A stretch of 35,780 nt of DNA, from assembly GCA_045577475.1 (NCBI GenBank), contig JAZNIM010000235.1, forward strand, positions 1-35,780, in the 5' to 3' direction. The notes under the pieces are model-generated. The model was not told the origin of the DNA. It searched no databases and was given only the letters and a program-made list of their open reading frames with translations. This DNA is from UMGS1387 sp045577475 (GTDB lineage Bacteria > Bacillota > Clostridia > Oscillospirales > CAG-382). The position numbers were made by a program, and so were the translations under genes. Position 1 is the stretch's first letter. Each line of letters opens with the position of its first letter. Below are positions 8,317 through 15,917 of this stretch, piece by piece.

Positions 8317-9189
8317 TTAACCGAAGCAGATTGCATATCCTACTGTTTTGCTGCCGCCCTTTTCAAGACGGAACATATCGCTTCTGTCGGAAAAATCATC
8401 TGTCACACCGTCATAAGAGGGAAGACCGCACCAAGGCTCAATGCAAACGTAGGGGGCGTCGGTTTTCGGCATGTGCCACAGACCGAGATATGGCATGTCT
8501 GCAAAGTACATTGTAACAAATCTGTCTGTCAGCTTTGACTTAAGGCTTACCTTTTTGCCTGCTCTTGACATGAAAATTGCATCATTGTCAAACATGTCGT
8601 GGTGAAGGGGGAGCTTGTAGCCTTCAGAAAGCTTGAGAGCCGTCTTTTGACCTGTCTGATAGCAGGTCGGAGTGAAAAGCATGTGGTCGGGACACGTGCC
8701 TTCCTCGAATTCAATGTAGTAGTCGGAAAAGCTGCCCTTGCCGTCAAGAGGCACATTGAATGCCGGGTGAGCACCGGGTGCAAAGGGGAGAATGTCATCG
8801 CCTGTGTTTTTGACGGAAATTTCGGAATAAAGGTTGTTTTCTTCAAGATAGTAGGAAATCTCAATCTCAAACATAAAGGGATACTGCTTTAAGCTATCCT
8901 CGTTTGCACTGAAAGCAAATACAATACGGTCGTCGGATTTTTCCTTGACATCCATCACGGTCTTTCGTATAAAGCCGTGGTTTTCCATGGCATATTCCTT
9001 GCCTTTATATGTGTATTTGAAGCCGAAAAGTCTTCCGCACACGGGGAACATGATAGGTGCACAGCCTGCCCAATATTTTTCATCCCTCTGCCAGATATAT
9101 TCGCATCCGTCCTTCTTTACCGAGAAAATTTCCGCACCGATATCTGATATTTCTACTGTCAGGGTGTTGTTTTTTAAGGTATGAAGCAT
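8317..9189 (-). CDS. aldose 1-epimerase family protein (LacX-like)
   Basis: A 290-residue galactose-mutarotase-fold protein, mostly beta strand. It contains the FAPGAHPAFNVP segment, whose histidine is typical of the LacX/YeaD branch, and CIEPWCGLPSY near the C-terminus. Members interconvert alpha and beta anomers of aldoses or bind sugar phosphates. It is the promoter-proximal gene of the mannosidase operon, starting 30 bases before the HAD ribosome site region. GGAGG lies just upstream of ATG 9189. This role fits anomer handling before the PfkB kinase acts. Specificity is not determinable. Confidence 0.82.
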   Translation of the reverse strand: MLHTLKNNTLTVEISDIGAEIFSVKKDGCEYIWQRDEKYWAGCAPIMFPVCGRLFGFKYTYKGKEYAMENHGFIRKTVMDVKEKSDDRIVFAFSANEDSLKQYPFMFEIEISYYLEENNLYSEISVKNTGDDILPFAPGAHPAFNVPLDGKGSFSDYYIEFEEGTCPDHMLFTPTCYQTGQKTALKLSEGYKLPLHHDMFDNDAIFMSRAGKKVSLKSKLTDRFVTMYFADMPYLGLWHMPKTDAPYVCIEPWCGLPSYDGVTDDFSDRSDMFRLEKGGSKTVGYAICFG

Positions 9190-9215
9190 AATAAGTCCTC
9201 CATTAAAATGTGTTT

Positions 9216-9230
9216 GTTAAACCGATTAAC
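9216..9230. promoter_or_regulatory. possible LacI-family operator
   Basis: GTTAAACCGATTAAC has inverted GTTAA/TTAAC arms and an AACCGATT core, like the AAnCGnTT core bound by LacI/GalR-type repressors. It sits just downstream of the -10 box of the mannosidase operon promoter, a normal position for a repressor site. No LacI-type gene is in the window. Confidence 0.35.
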
Positions 9231-9243
9231 TTAGTATGCTATA

Positions 9244-9272
9244 ATTATATAGTAAACAAAGAGTTTTGTCAA
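9244..9272 (-). promoter_or_regulatory. promoter of the epimerase-HAD-kinase-mannosidase operon
   Basis: On the minus strand, TTGACA (complement of 9267-9272) and TATAAT (complement of 9244-9249) are separated by exactly 17 bases, a full consensus promoter. Confidence 0.88.
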
Positions 9273-9380
9273 TGGTTTTAAAGAAAAAGTAAGGGAGAAT
9301 ATTATGCTTTTTTTATTATGCAGTTTAAATTCAGCTTTATGTACGAGATACTGAGGCTTCAAAGATATATAAATGCAACG

Positions 9381-9410
9381 AAAAAAACCACCTCTTTGCA
9401 TGAAGTGGTT
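9381..9410 (-). terminator. terminator of the CarD-family gene
   Basis: AACCACCTC at 9386-9394 and GAAGTGGTT at 9402-9410 form a 9-bp stem with one G-U pair. On the minus strand seven T residues follow (9381-9387). It lies about 30 bases past the CarD stop codon. Confidence 0.85.
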
Positions 9411-9439
9411 CTGTTATGAAATCAATTATAAAAGCGGTT

Positions 9440-9940
9440 TTAAATAATATCTGCTCTCAGCCTTTCCTTTGACGCATCGAATTCTGTTGAGAAACAGATG
9501 CATAATTCCTCACAGATTGCTTTTTCGGTAAGGGAAAGATAGTGAGCTTCAGCCTGACGCAGCTTTTTGCCGATTTCGTCACATGCCTTTTGCCTGCATA
9601 AAAGCTCTCTGAATACCGTAAGAAGACTGTTGAAGGAATTGTCTGACAACATGTGCTTGTAATGCTCGGCAATAATCTGAGGTTGTCTTGCGGTAAAGGG
9701 TACAATTTCCTTGCATTTTACATTTTCAATATTGCTTTCGTATTCATCACGGGTAATAACCGAACGAAGCAGACTTTCAGAGTCGCAGGGAACAAAAACC
9801 GTTTCCTTTGCATTGGAAAACACATGGGACAGCTTGTAGTATAAAATACCGCTACCGGCAGCAAAGATCGGCGTTTCTACCGCTTCAACCTCGTATACGC
9901 CGCCGTGTTTGTATATAACCTTGCTTCCCACGCTTAACAT
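9440..9940 (-). CDS. CarD-family transcriptional regulator
   Basis: A 166-residue protein with an N-terminal CarD/TRCF RNA-polymerase-interaction domain (MLSVGSKVIYKHGGVYEVEA) and a helical C-terminal DNA-binding half. CarD/CdnL proteins bind the RNA polymerase beta subunit and stabilise the open complex at promoters. The region around residues 35-65 (YYKLSHVFSNAKETVFVP) is the rest of the Tudor-like fold. I chose ATG 9940 because GGGGAGA lies just upstream and the domain begins there; the frame extends to 10015, but that part includes promoter sequence. It is monocistronic, with its own promoter and terminator. Confidence 0.87.
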   Translation of the reverse strand: MLSVGSKVIYKHGGVYEVEAVETPIFAAGSGILYYKLSHVFSNAKETVFVPCDSESLLRSVITRDEYESNIENVKCKEIVPFTARQPQIIAEHYKHMLSDNSFNSLLTVFRELLCRQKACDEIGKKLRQAEAHYLSLTEKAICEELCICFSTEFDASKERLRADII

Positions 9941-9970
9941 AGTAAATCTCCCCCAATTTGTGCTAAGAAT

Positions 9971-9999
9971 ATTATACCATATTGAGGTAAAAATTTCAA
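9971..9999 (-). promoter_or_regulatory. promoter of the CarD-family gene
   Basis: Minus-strand TTGAAA (complement of 9994-9999) and TATAAT (complement of 9971-9976) with 17-base spacing and a TGG before the -10 box. Confidence 0.82.
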
Positions 10000-10050
10000 A
10001 GGCAAAAGTGCACAAAAATTATGCAGTTTGGAGAGGATATTCTGCATATA

Positions 10051-10920
10051 TTAGTGCTTTTGGGTTGATTGATCTACCGAATTTTTAAGACATTCGCAGA
10101 AGGTGTCGACGGTAAGGCTGTTAGAAAAGACTGTTTTTTTGAATATATATGTGTTTCTGAAGTTTTGCCCCACGCTGTACAGCCTTACGTTTTCGTCAAA
10201 CTGTCCCTGCCATGAAACAGAAGGGACAAATGCTACACCAAGCCCCATTGAAACGTATTTTCTGATGTAAAACGGGTCGTCTGTGACGATGGTAATATTC
10301 GGCTCAAATCCGAAGCCGTGGCAAATGCTGACGGTGTGCCTGTAAAGGCTGGAGGAGGGGGGCATCGTTATATAGCGAAGCTTTTTAAGTTGAGAAACAA
10401 GCTTTTCTTTGCTTTCAATTTCAAGCGATGTACCGTCTGAAACCGCAAGGAGAATTTCCTCCTCTGTAAGCAGATCTTTGGTATATCCGTCATAGCCTGC
10501 CAATCTGTCTGAAATTATGATATCGCTGTCCGCCGACTGCTCCTCGGAATGGGAAATGCTGAAGGAAACGGCGGGGTACTGTTCCTTGAAGTGCTGTATT
10601 GCTCTGGTAACAAGTCGTCTGTCTGTGCATATTGAAAGCTTTATTTCGCCGCCGATGCTGTCTTTTTTTGATGTTACTGCCTGCTTTGCAGCTTCAAGTG
10701 CACCGAAGGCGTTCTTTACACCCTCATAAAACAGCCTGCCTTCCTTGTTAAGCTTGATTTTGTTGGCACTGCGGTCAAAAAGATAACAACCAAGCTCGGC
10801 TTCAAGGCGTTTTATTGTCTGGGATATATTAGATGTGGGAACAAGGTACTGAGAAGCGGTTTTGGAAAAATTTTCGGTTTGTGCCGCCGATAAGAAATAT
10901 TTTAACTGTAACAATTCCAT
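10051..10920 (-). CDS. LysR-family transcriptional regulator
   Basis: A 289-residue LysR-type regulator. The N-terminal winged helix-turn-helix is evident (MELLQLKYFLSAAQTENFSK, then NISQTIKRLEAELGCYLFDR). The remaining ~200 residues are the periplasmic-binding-like effector domain. I place the start at ATG 10920, which gives the family-typical N-terminus; ATG 10926 is a close alternative. It is divergently transcribed from the SemiSWEET-like gene, with overlapping regulatory DNA. Classical LysR logic predicts autorepression and control of that operon. The effector is unknown. Confidence 0.88.
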   Translation of the reverse strand: MELLQLKYFLSAAQTENFSKTASQYLVPTSNISQTIKRLEAELGCYLFDRSANKIKLNKEGRLFYEGVKNAFGALEAAKQAVTSKKDSIGGEIKLSICTDRRLVTRAIQHFKEQYPAVSFSISHSEEQSADSDIIISDRLAGYDGYTKDLLTEEEILLAVSDGTSLEIESKEKLVSQLKKLRYITMPPSSSLYRHTVSICHGFGFEPNITIVTDDPFYIRKYVSMGLGVAFVPSVSWQGQFDENVRLYSVGQNFRNTYIFKKTVFSNSLTVDTFCECLKNSVDQSTQKH

Positions 10921-10936
10921 TTTCATCACCAAGGGT

Positions 10937-10965
10937 ATAATAACACATTTTACTATAACTGTCAA
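10937..10965 (-). promoter_or_regulatory. promoter of the LysR gene
   Basis: Minus-strand TTGACA (complement of 10960-10965) and TATTAT (complement of 10937-10942), 17 bases apart. Confidence 0.78.
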
Positions 10966-11010
10966 GGTATGGTAAGATTATTTGAAATTGTACTTTACAA
11001 TATAGTAAAA
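10948..11010. promoter_or_regulatory. inverted repeats in the LysR divergent region
   Basis: TTTTACTATA at 10948-10957 is perfectly inverted as TATAGTAAAA at 11001-11010. A tighter dyad, TTTAC-N6-GTAAA, occupies 10994-11009 and fits the T-N11-A pattern bound by LysR-type regulators. It overlaps the promoter of the right-hand operon, so it is a candidate regulatory site. Confidence 0.55.
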
Positions 11011-11022
11011 ATGTGATATTAT
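10994..11022 (+). promoter_or_regulatory. promoter of the SemiSWEET-like/DUF4886 operon
   Basis: TTTACA at 10994-10999 and TATTAT at 11017-11022 with 17-base spacing. The -35 region coincides with the TTTAC-N6-GTAAA dyad. Confidence 0.6.
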
Positions 11023-11044
11023 GGAAAAAACGGAGGTGTTAAAT

Positions 11045-11350
11045 ATGATTTCGGAAATTCTTGAAACAGTAATGATAGTAAGCTTCGGAGCTTCATGGCC
11101 TTTTAACGTTATGCGTTCCTACAAGGCAAGAACCGCAAAGGGCAAGAGCCTTTCCTTCCTTTGTCTTATACTTTTCGGCTATGCGGCAGGTATCATTGGA
11201 AAGCTGCTCAGACCTGATTTGGCAGAGTGGCTGACAGGCTCATGGTATGTTCTTTTCTTCTACGTTCTCAACTTCATCATGGTTGGAACTGACCTTATTC
11301 TCTACTTCAGAAACAAGAAGCTTGACAAGCAGGCTGAAGAAAACAAGTAA
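11045..11350 (+). CDS. SemiSWEET/PQ-loop-like small membrane protein
   Basis: A 101-residue integral membrane protein with three predicted helices (about residues 5-20, 36-52 and 62-85). The first loop, SWPFNVMRSYKARTAKGKSL, has the layout of the PQ-loop motif of SemiSWEET sugar transporters, with Pro-Phe-Asn in place of Pro-Gln. SemiSWEETs are dimeric three-helix uniporters for small sugars. GGAGG at 11032-11036 selects ATG 11045; an in-frame ATG at 11021 falls inside the -10 box. The next gene starts 15 bases after the stop. Transport function is inferred from family resemblance. Confidence 0.72.
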   Translation: MISEILETVMIVSFGASWPFNVMRSYKARTAKGKSLSFLCLILFGYAAGIIGKLLRPDLAEWLTGSWYVLFFYVLNFIMVGTDLILYFRNKKLDKQAEENK

Positions 11351-11365
11351 TCGGAGGAGTCTGAC

Positions 11366-12088
11366 ATGAACGTTTTAGCAATCGGTAACAGCTTTTCACA
11401 GGATGCAACACGATATGCAAATGCAATTGCCGCCTGTGACGGCGTTAATTTCACAACCGTAAATCTTTACATCGGCGGCTGTCCGCTCTTTAAGCATTTT
11501 CAGAATATAATGAATGATGCCGCGGCTTATTCCTTGGAATTTAACGGTGCAACTACAGGATTCTTTGTATCAATCAAGGAAGCACTGCTCTCACGCGAAT
11601 GGGACGTAATTACCCTTCAGCAGTTGTCGGGAATCAGCAAAAACTATGCTACATACCAGCCATACCTTGATGAGCTTTACGCATATTGCAAAAAGTATGC
11701 ACCAAAGGCAAAGATATATATGCACCAGACATGGGCATACGAGGAAGGAAGCAACCGACTTTGCAATGAGCAGAAGTACGAGCACCACGCTGACATGTTC
11801 AATGACATAAAGAATGCATATGCACAGGCGGCAGAGGCTATTAATGCTGCAGGTATCATTCCTTCAGGCGAGCTTGTAAACGAGTTGTGCTCACTTGGCT
11901 TCAAGATGCACCGTGACACCTTCCATCTGTCCTACGGACTCGGAAGATATGCAACGGGACTTTTATGGTATGCATATCTTACAGGCAAGAGCATTGACGA
12001 CAACACCTTCTGCAAGTTTGATGCAGAGGTAACACCCGAGGAAATGGCGGCGGCAAAGAAGGCTGTCAATAAGGTTCTCGGAAGATAA
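11366..12088 (+). CDS. DUF4886-type SGNH-hydrolase-like protein
   Basis: A 240-residue protein beginning MNVLAIGNSFSQDA, the GNSFS block I with the probable catalytic serine. A glycine in the IGGCPL segment and a C-terminal DTFHLSYG holding an Asp-x-x-His pair complete an SGNH-esterase-like arrangement. It resembles the DUF4886 family. Relatives are thought to be carbohydrate or lipid esterases, but the substrate is unknown. There is no signal peptide, so it is cytoplasmic. A GGAGG-type site lies just upstream, and it is co-transcribed with the SemiSWEET-like gene. The pairing suggests deacylation of an imported small glycoside, an inference only. Confidence 0.75.
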   Translation: MNVLAIGNSFSQDATRYANAIAACDGVNFTTVNLYIGGCPLFKHFQNIMNDAAAYSLEFNGATTGFFVSIKEALLSREWDVITLQQLSGISKNYATYQPYLDELYAYCKKYAPKAKIYMHQTWAYEEGSNRLCNEQKYEHHADMFNDIKNAYAQAAEAINAAGIIPSGELVNELCSLGFKMHRDTFHLSYGLGRYATGLLWYAYLTGKSIDDNTFCKFDAEVTPEEMAAAKKAVNKVLGR

Positions 12089-12100
12089 CAGACATAACTT

Positions 12101-12129
12101 AAGGACGGAATTAACCGTCCTTTCTTTTT
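12101..12129 (+). terminator. terminator of the DUF4886 operon
   Basis: AAGGACGG at 12101-12108 pairs with CCGTCCTT at 12115-12122, followed by TTTCTTTTT. It overlaps the 3' end of the convergent AraC gene, whose stop codon lies in the loop. Confidence 0.82.
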
Positions 12130-12917
12130 GCGTATTCAAGAGGAGTAAACCCTGTTTCTTTTTTGAAAAGCCTTGAAAAATTCCTGCCGTCAAGCCCTAC
12201 AGACCGTGCAATGCTTGATATGCTCATGCCACCTTGCTTCATAAGGGTGCACGCTTTGGAAATCCTCAGACTTGTGAGATACTCGTGGGGGGATTTTCCT
12301 GTCTGTGCCTTGAAAAGGGTGGAAAAATAACATCGCTCAAGTCCCGTTTCGTGTGCAATGCTTTCAACCGTGATGTCGGTGTGGTAGTTTGTTTCCATAA
12401 TGCCGACGGCTTTTTTTATCCATGCGTTTTTGTCGGGACTGAGGTTGCTGCGGCTCATGAGTGAAGCAAGGATTGAATAAATAAGTGCGGTTCTGCGAAA
12501 TCCTGCACCGCCGTCGGTGTCGTCCTTCATTTCGTATATTTTTTTTAGACATGCCGTTATTTCCTCAAAGGCAGATGGGGGTGCGAAGGGGGATGTGCTT
12601 GTAATTCCCGCCTTTAAAAGCACCGAGCCTATCTGTAAGCCGTCTATGGCACAGTAATAACCTTCTCTCGGGTTTTCCGTTGCCGCAGTGTGCACAACAA
12701 CGTCCCCGGGAAACAGAAAAAAGCAGTCGCCCTTCTTTAAAGGAAACTCCCTGCCGTTTATTATAACCGAGCCGAAGCCACCGGTACAGCTTTCAACAAT
12801 AAATACGTCACGGATAACGGGACCGTATGTGATTCCCGCAGGAAGATTTTTGTCATGTCCCGTGTAGCAAACAGAGGGCTCGTGGCTGTGTTCTCTTGTA
12901 TAATAATCGTATTTCAT
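12111..12917 (-). CDS. AraC-family transcriptional regulator
   Basis: A 268-residue regulator with an N-terminal cupin-like sensory domain (about residues 20-120, including FPLKKGDCFFLFPGDVVVHT) and a C-terminal pair of helix-turn-helix motifs. These read ITVESIAHETGLERCYFSTL and SISSIARSVGLDGRNFSRLF, then the family signature TGFTPLEYAKRK. I chose ATG 12917 because GGGAG lies 7 bases upstream; the longer frame to 13016 crosses the divergent promoter. It is transcribed away from the Gfo/Idh/MocA gene, which it probably controls in response to a sugar or sugar-derived ligand. Confidence 0.88.
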   Translation of the reverse strand: MKYDYYTREHSHEPSVCYTGHDKNLPAGITYGPVIRDVFIVESCTGGFGSVIINGREFPLKKGDCFFLFPGDVVVHTAATENPREGYYCAIDGLQIGSVLLKAGITSTSPFAPPSAFEEITACLKKIYEMKDDTDGGAGFRRTALIYSILASLMSRSNLSPDKNAWIKKAVGIMETNYHTDITVESIAHETGLERCYFSTLFKAQTGKSPHEYLTSLRISKACTLMKQGGMSISSIARSVGLDGRNFSRLFKKETGFTPLEYAKRKDG

Positions 12918-12961
12918 GGCAGACTCCCAACAAATTGAAGAAAATAACAAACAAATGTGTA

Positions 12962-12989
12962 TTGCTTTTATACATGTCTGTGCTATAAT
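12962..12989 (+). promoter_or_regulatory. promoter of the Gfo/Idh/MocA gene
   Basis: An extended -10 box (TGCTATAAT, hexamer at 12984-12989) has a weak -35 TTGCTT at 12962-12967, 16 bases upstream. Imperfect inverted TTTTATACA / TGTATCATAAA arms flank it and could be an activator site. Confidence 0.65.
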
Positions 12990-13021
12990 TGTATCATAAA
13001 ACATCGAAGGGAGCAAGTAGA

Positions 13022-14065
13022 ATGAGTAAAAACATTTTGAATATCGGCGTAATCGGCTGTTCCAAGTCCATGGGACAGATACATATGGACGGAATTAAGG
13101 ATATCGAAGGCATTAATCTTTATGCGGTGTGCGACACGGCACGTGATAACAGACTTTATGAGTCCAAGGAAAAGTTCGGTGCAGAGGTTGCTGTCAAGGA
13201 CTATAAGGAGCTTCTTGATGACAAAAAGCTTGATGCCGTAATTATTGTTACTCCCGACCAGGTGCACTGTGAGATGGTTTGTGCATTTTTAAGAGCAGGT
13301 AAGGATGTGCTTTGCGAAAAGCCTATGGCTCTCAGCGTGGAAGAATGTGAAGAAATGATTAGAGTTGAAAAGGAAACCGGCAGAAAGCTGATGATAGGTC
13401 AGATTTGCCGCTTTACCGACAACTTTATAAAGGCAAAGCAGCTTGTTGACGAGGGAAAAATCGGCGAGCTTTTCTTTGTGGAAAGCGAATATGCCCACAA
13501 TTACACCAATGCCAAGGGATACGACAACTGGAGAATGACCCCCGAGCGTGACGGCTTTATCGGCGGAGGATGTCATGCTGTTGACCTTTTACGCTGGATT
13601 GCAGGGGACCCCACCGAGGTTTACGCACTTGCAAACCATAAGTGTCTTACCGACTGGCCTACAAACGACTGCACCGTTGCTCTTTACAAGTTCCCCAACA
13701 ATGTATCGGGTAAGGTGTTTGTGTCCACAGGCTGTAAGCGTCCTTACACCATGCGTTCGGTATTCTACGGCACAAAGGGAACAATCATATGCGACAATAC
13801 CAGTGACCACATTATACTGTACGAGGATAATGCCGCAGAAGGCAAGACCGACTGGTACAAGATGGACGGCGGCGAAAAGATTTCCGCCATTGTAAATAAC
13901 CACAATACCAAGGGCGAAGCGCAGATGTTTATGGAAGCACTTCTCGGCGGCAAGGATGTCCCCATAACCTCAATGGAGGGTGCAAGGACGGTTGCCGTTG
14001 CCTGTGCTACTGTACAGTCCGCAAAGGAAAACAGACCCGTGCAGATAAGATATCCCGAAGTATAA
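13022..14065 (+). CDS. Gfo/Idh/MocA-family oxidoreductase
   Basis: A 347-residue NAD(P)-dependent sugar or cyclitol dehydrogenase. The N-terminal Rossmann fold begins ILNIGVIGCSKSMGQIH, followed by the family signature VLCEKPMAL near residue 98. The C-terminal domain contains GGGCHAVDLLRW, whose histidine and aspartate lie at the active site. Members oxidise inositol, glucose-type sugars or their derivatives; the substrate here is unknown. I chose ATG 13022 because AAGGGAG at 13007-13013 precedes it; an in-frame ATG at 12989 has no ribosome site. It is monocistronic, with terminator hairpins after it and an AraC regulator opposite. Confidence 0.87.
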   Translation: MSKNILNIGVIGCSKSMGQIHMDGIKDIEGINLYAVCDTARDNRLYESKEKFGAEVAVKDYKELLDDKKLDAVIIVTPDQVHCEMVCAFLRAGKDVLCEKPMALSVEECEEMIRVEKETGRKLMIGQICRFTDNFIKAKQLVDEGKIGELFFVESEYAHNYTNAKGYDNWRMTPERDGFIGGGCHAVDLLRWIAGDPTEVYALANHKCLTDWPTNDCTVALYKFPNNVSGKVFVSTGCKRPYTMRSVFYGTKGTIICDNTSDHIILYEDNAAEGKTDWYKMDGGEKISAIVNNHNTKGEAQMFMEALLGGKDVPITSMEGARTVAVACATVQSAKENRPVQIRYPEV

Positions 14066-14070
14066 AAATC

Positions 14071-14088
14071 CTTCCCCTCAAGGGGAAG
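14071..14088. other. short perfect hairpin without T-tract
   Basis: CTTCCCC at 14071-14077 and GGGGAAG at 14082-14088 form a 7-bp stem with a tetraloop just after the oxidoreductase stop codon. It precedes the true terminator and may protect the 3' end. Confidence 0.5.
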
Positions 14089-14099
14089 CCTATGAAAAG

Positions 14100-14130
14100 A
14101 GCACCGACATGCAATCGGTGCTTTCTTTTA
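14100..14130. terminator. bidirectional terminator between convergent genes
   Basis: AGCACCGA at 14100-14107 pairs with TCGGTGCT at 14115-14122. T-rich runs follow on the plus strand (TTTCTTTTA), and a shorter one (TCTTTTC) follows on the minus strand, so it may serve both the oxidoreductase and the SLH gene. Confidence 0.8.
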
Positions 14131-14141
14131 TTGCTTTGTGT

Positions 14142-15902
14142 TTAAACCTTCAGAAGCTTTGCAACCCTTAACATAATTACTCCGCTTTCTGCTCTGGTAA
14201 CATTGTTTTCGGGAAGAAACGTGCCGATGTCGTCAACACCGCCGAGTATGTCAAGCTTGTATAAAAGCTGTATTTGGTTAAAATACTTATGCTTTATGTC
14301 AACGTCGGGGATATAAAGCTCGTCTGCGGTTGTACCGGGCAGGTCTGCGTTTTTCAGCACCCCTGCAAAAATGTATGCCATTTCTGCTCTTGTGGCACTT
14401 CTTTCGTAGTCCTTAAAGTCATCGTGGTTGATTATACCCGCGGCAATGGCATATAAAATATAGTCGGAATACCATTTGCTGCCGTCGTTGGGAATGGATG
14501 TTATTTTTGCACCGAAGTGCTTTTCGTACATTCTTGCTGCCATTGTTACGGCCTCTGCAACCGTAACGTCACCCATGGGATTGAAATTGTTGTCGCCTGT
14601 TCCTTCGATAAGTCCTTTTTTACGTGCTGTCAAAATGTCGTCCGCAAACCAGTCCTCCGGGGAAATATCACTGAACTGAGTGATTTCGGGTGTCGGCAAG
14701 GAAGGCTGCAGTTCTGTTTCGACTTCAGTTTCCACATCAGTTTCGTTTTCTGCTTTGTTTTCGCCTTCGTTTTCAGTTTCAGCTTTTTGCGTTTCCACCC
14801 TTACCTTGTAGCCGAAGGAGGTGTAGTAATAGTCACCGGGGCAGGAAACGGAAAGATAGTAGTCGCCCTTGTCAAGGAGAATACGCTCAAAGCTGTAGGT
14901 GTTGCACTTTGTCCGTGTGATTACAGGTGTACCGTCAGCTCCAAGAATTGAAAAATCGTAATGTCCGTCTTTTGTAAGGTGAAGGTCGGTTAAGGTTGCG
15001 GTAACATAGCTTGCTTTGTCAAGAGAAAACTCGTACACATCAATGTCGTCAACGCCGAAAAGATTACCTCTGAGCTCGCTGTTTTGACTCCTTGTGCCGA
15101 GAGGTGTTGCGGTAAGGTAGGTGTTGTTGTATTCTTTTTCAAACTCCGCATCATAATACGGCTTTACCATTACCGAGTACAACGGGTCGTAAAAATCCTC
15201 CTCGGGACACACGGAAATGTAGTATGTACCTGCACTAAGACCGCATCTTGTTTCAAAAACCACATCGGGCTCGTCGATGATTATGTCTATGTTTCCGATT
15301 ACGTTCAGCTTTTCGTCGTACAGCGTAAAATATTTTATGTTACTGCTGTATAAATCAATGACAGCATAGCCGTCCTTTGGCATATTGAAGCTGTAGAAAT
15401 CACTCGTTTCGGCAAGCATGACACCGCCCATGTAGGTTTTGCCGTGCTCCATTACGGTTGCGTTTTCATGGGATGAGCCGCCCTGAGCCTCTACGTATTC
15501 AAAGGGAACAAAATCTGTGTCAATGATAAAGCTTACATCGCCGAACATTGTTTCATTCTGAATTTTTAAGGTATATTCGCCCGCCGCAAGACCTTCAGTC
15601 ATGAAATATTTATCTGCTTCAAAATCCCTTTCCTTTACGGTAAAGGTTGACAGCTCTCTGCCTTTGTCAAGCAGAGTTACAGAGATACTTTCAGGGTGAT
15701 GGGAGGTGCCTGAAATCGAAATAAGCTTCAAGGAGAAAATGCCGTCTTCCTCAATGAAAAGGGTATACTTTATTGCATCCTCGTGTTCTTCCAATGTAAA
15801 TTCCATCTGTTCGGGTGGAATAAGATCCTCGGTATGTGTTTTGGCAAATACTCCTATGGTGAATATAAGTGAAAATGCCAGAATTAATAACAGTTTTTTC
15901 AT
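14142..15902 (-). CDS. secreted SLH-domain surface protein
   Basis: A 586-residue exported protein. Residues 1-20 are a signal peptide with a typical charged start, hydrophobic core and GVFAKT cleavage region. Residues ~25-375 are beta-rich, with three or four repeats of a pre-peptidase-C-like type (for example AGEYTLKI, AGTYYISV, KGDYYLSV). A Glu/Asn/Thr/Val-rich linker follows at about 378-405. The C-terminus holds three SLH modules (IEGTGDNNFNPMGDVTVAEA; DYERSATRAEMA; LPENNVTRAESG). SLH modules bind pyruvylated secondary cell-wall polymers. It lies 15 bases after the SbcD-like gene, with GGAG upstream, and so is probably co-transcribed. No catalytic domain is visible. Confidence 0.87.
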   Translation of the reverse strand: MKKLLLILAFSLIFTIGVFAKTHTEDLIPPEQMEFTLEEHEDAIKYTLFIEEDGIFSLKLISISGTSHHPESISVTLLDKGRELSTFTVKERDFEADKYFMTEGLAAGEYTLKIQNETMFGDVSFIIDTDFVPFEYVEAQGGSSHENATVMEHGKTYMGGVMLAETSDFYSFNMPKDGYAVIDLYSSNIKYFTLYDEKLNVIGNIDIIIDEPDVVFETRCGLSAGTYYISVCPEEDFYDPLYSVMVKPYYDAEFEKEYNNTYLTATPLGTRSQNSELRGNLFGVDDIDVYEFSLDKASYVTATLTDLHLTKDGHYDFSILGADGTPVITRTKCNTYSFERILLDKGDYYLSVSCPGDYYYTSFGYKVRVETQKAETENEGENKAENETDVETEVETELQPSLPTPEITQFSDISPEDWFADDILTARKKGLIEGTGDNNFNPMGDVTVAEAVTMAARMYEKHFGAKITSIPNDGSKWYSDYILYAIAAGIINHDDFKDYERSATRAEMAYIFAGVLKNADLPGTTADELYIPDVDIKHKYFNQIQLLYKLDILGGVDDIGTFLPENNVTRAESGVIMLRVAKLLKV

Positions 15903-15917
15903 AAAATGCTCCTTTCG

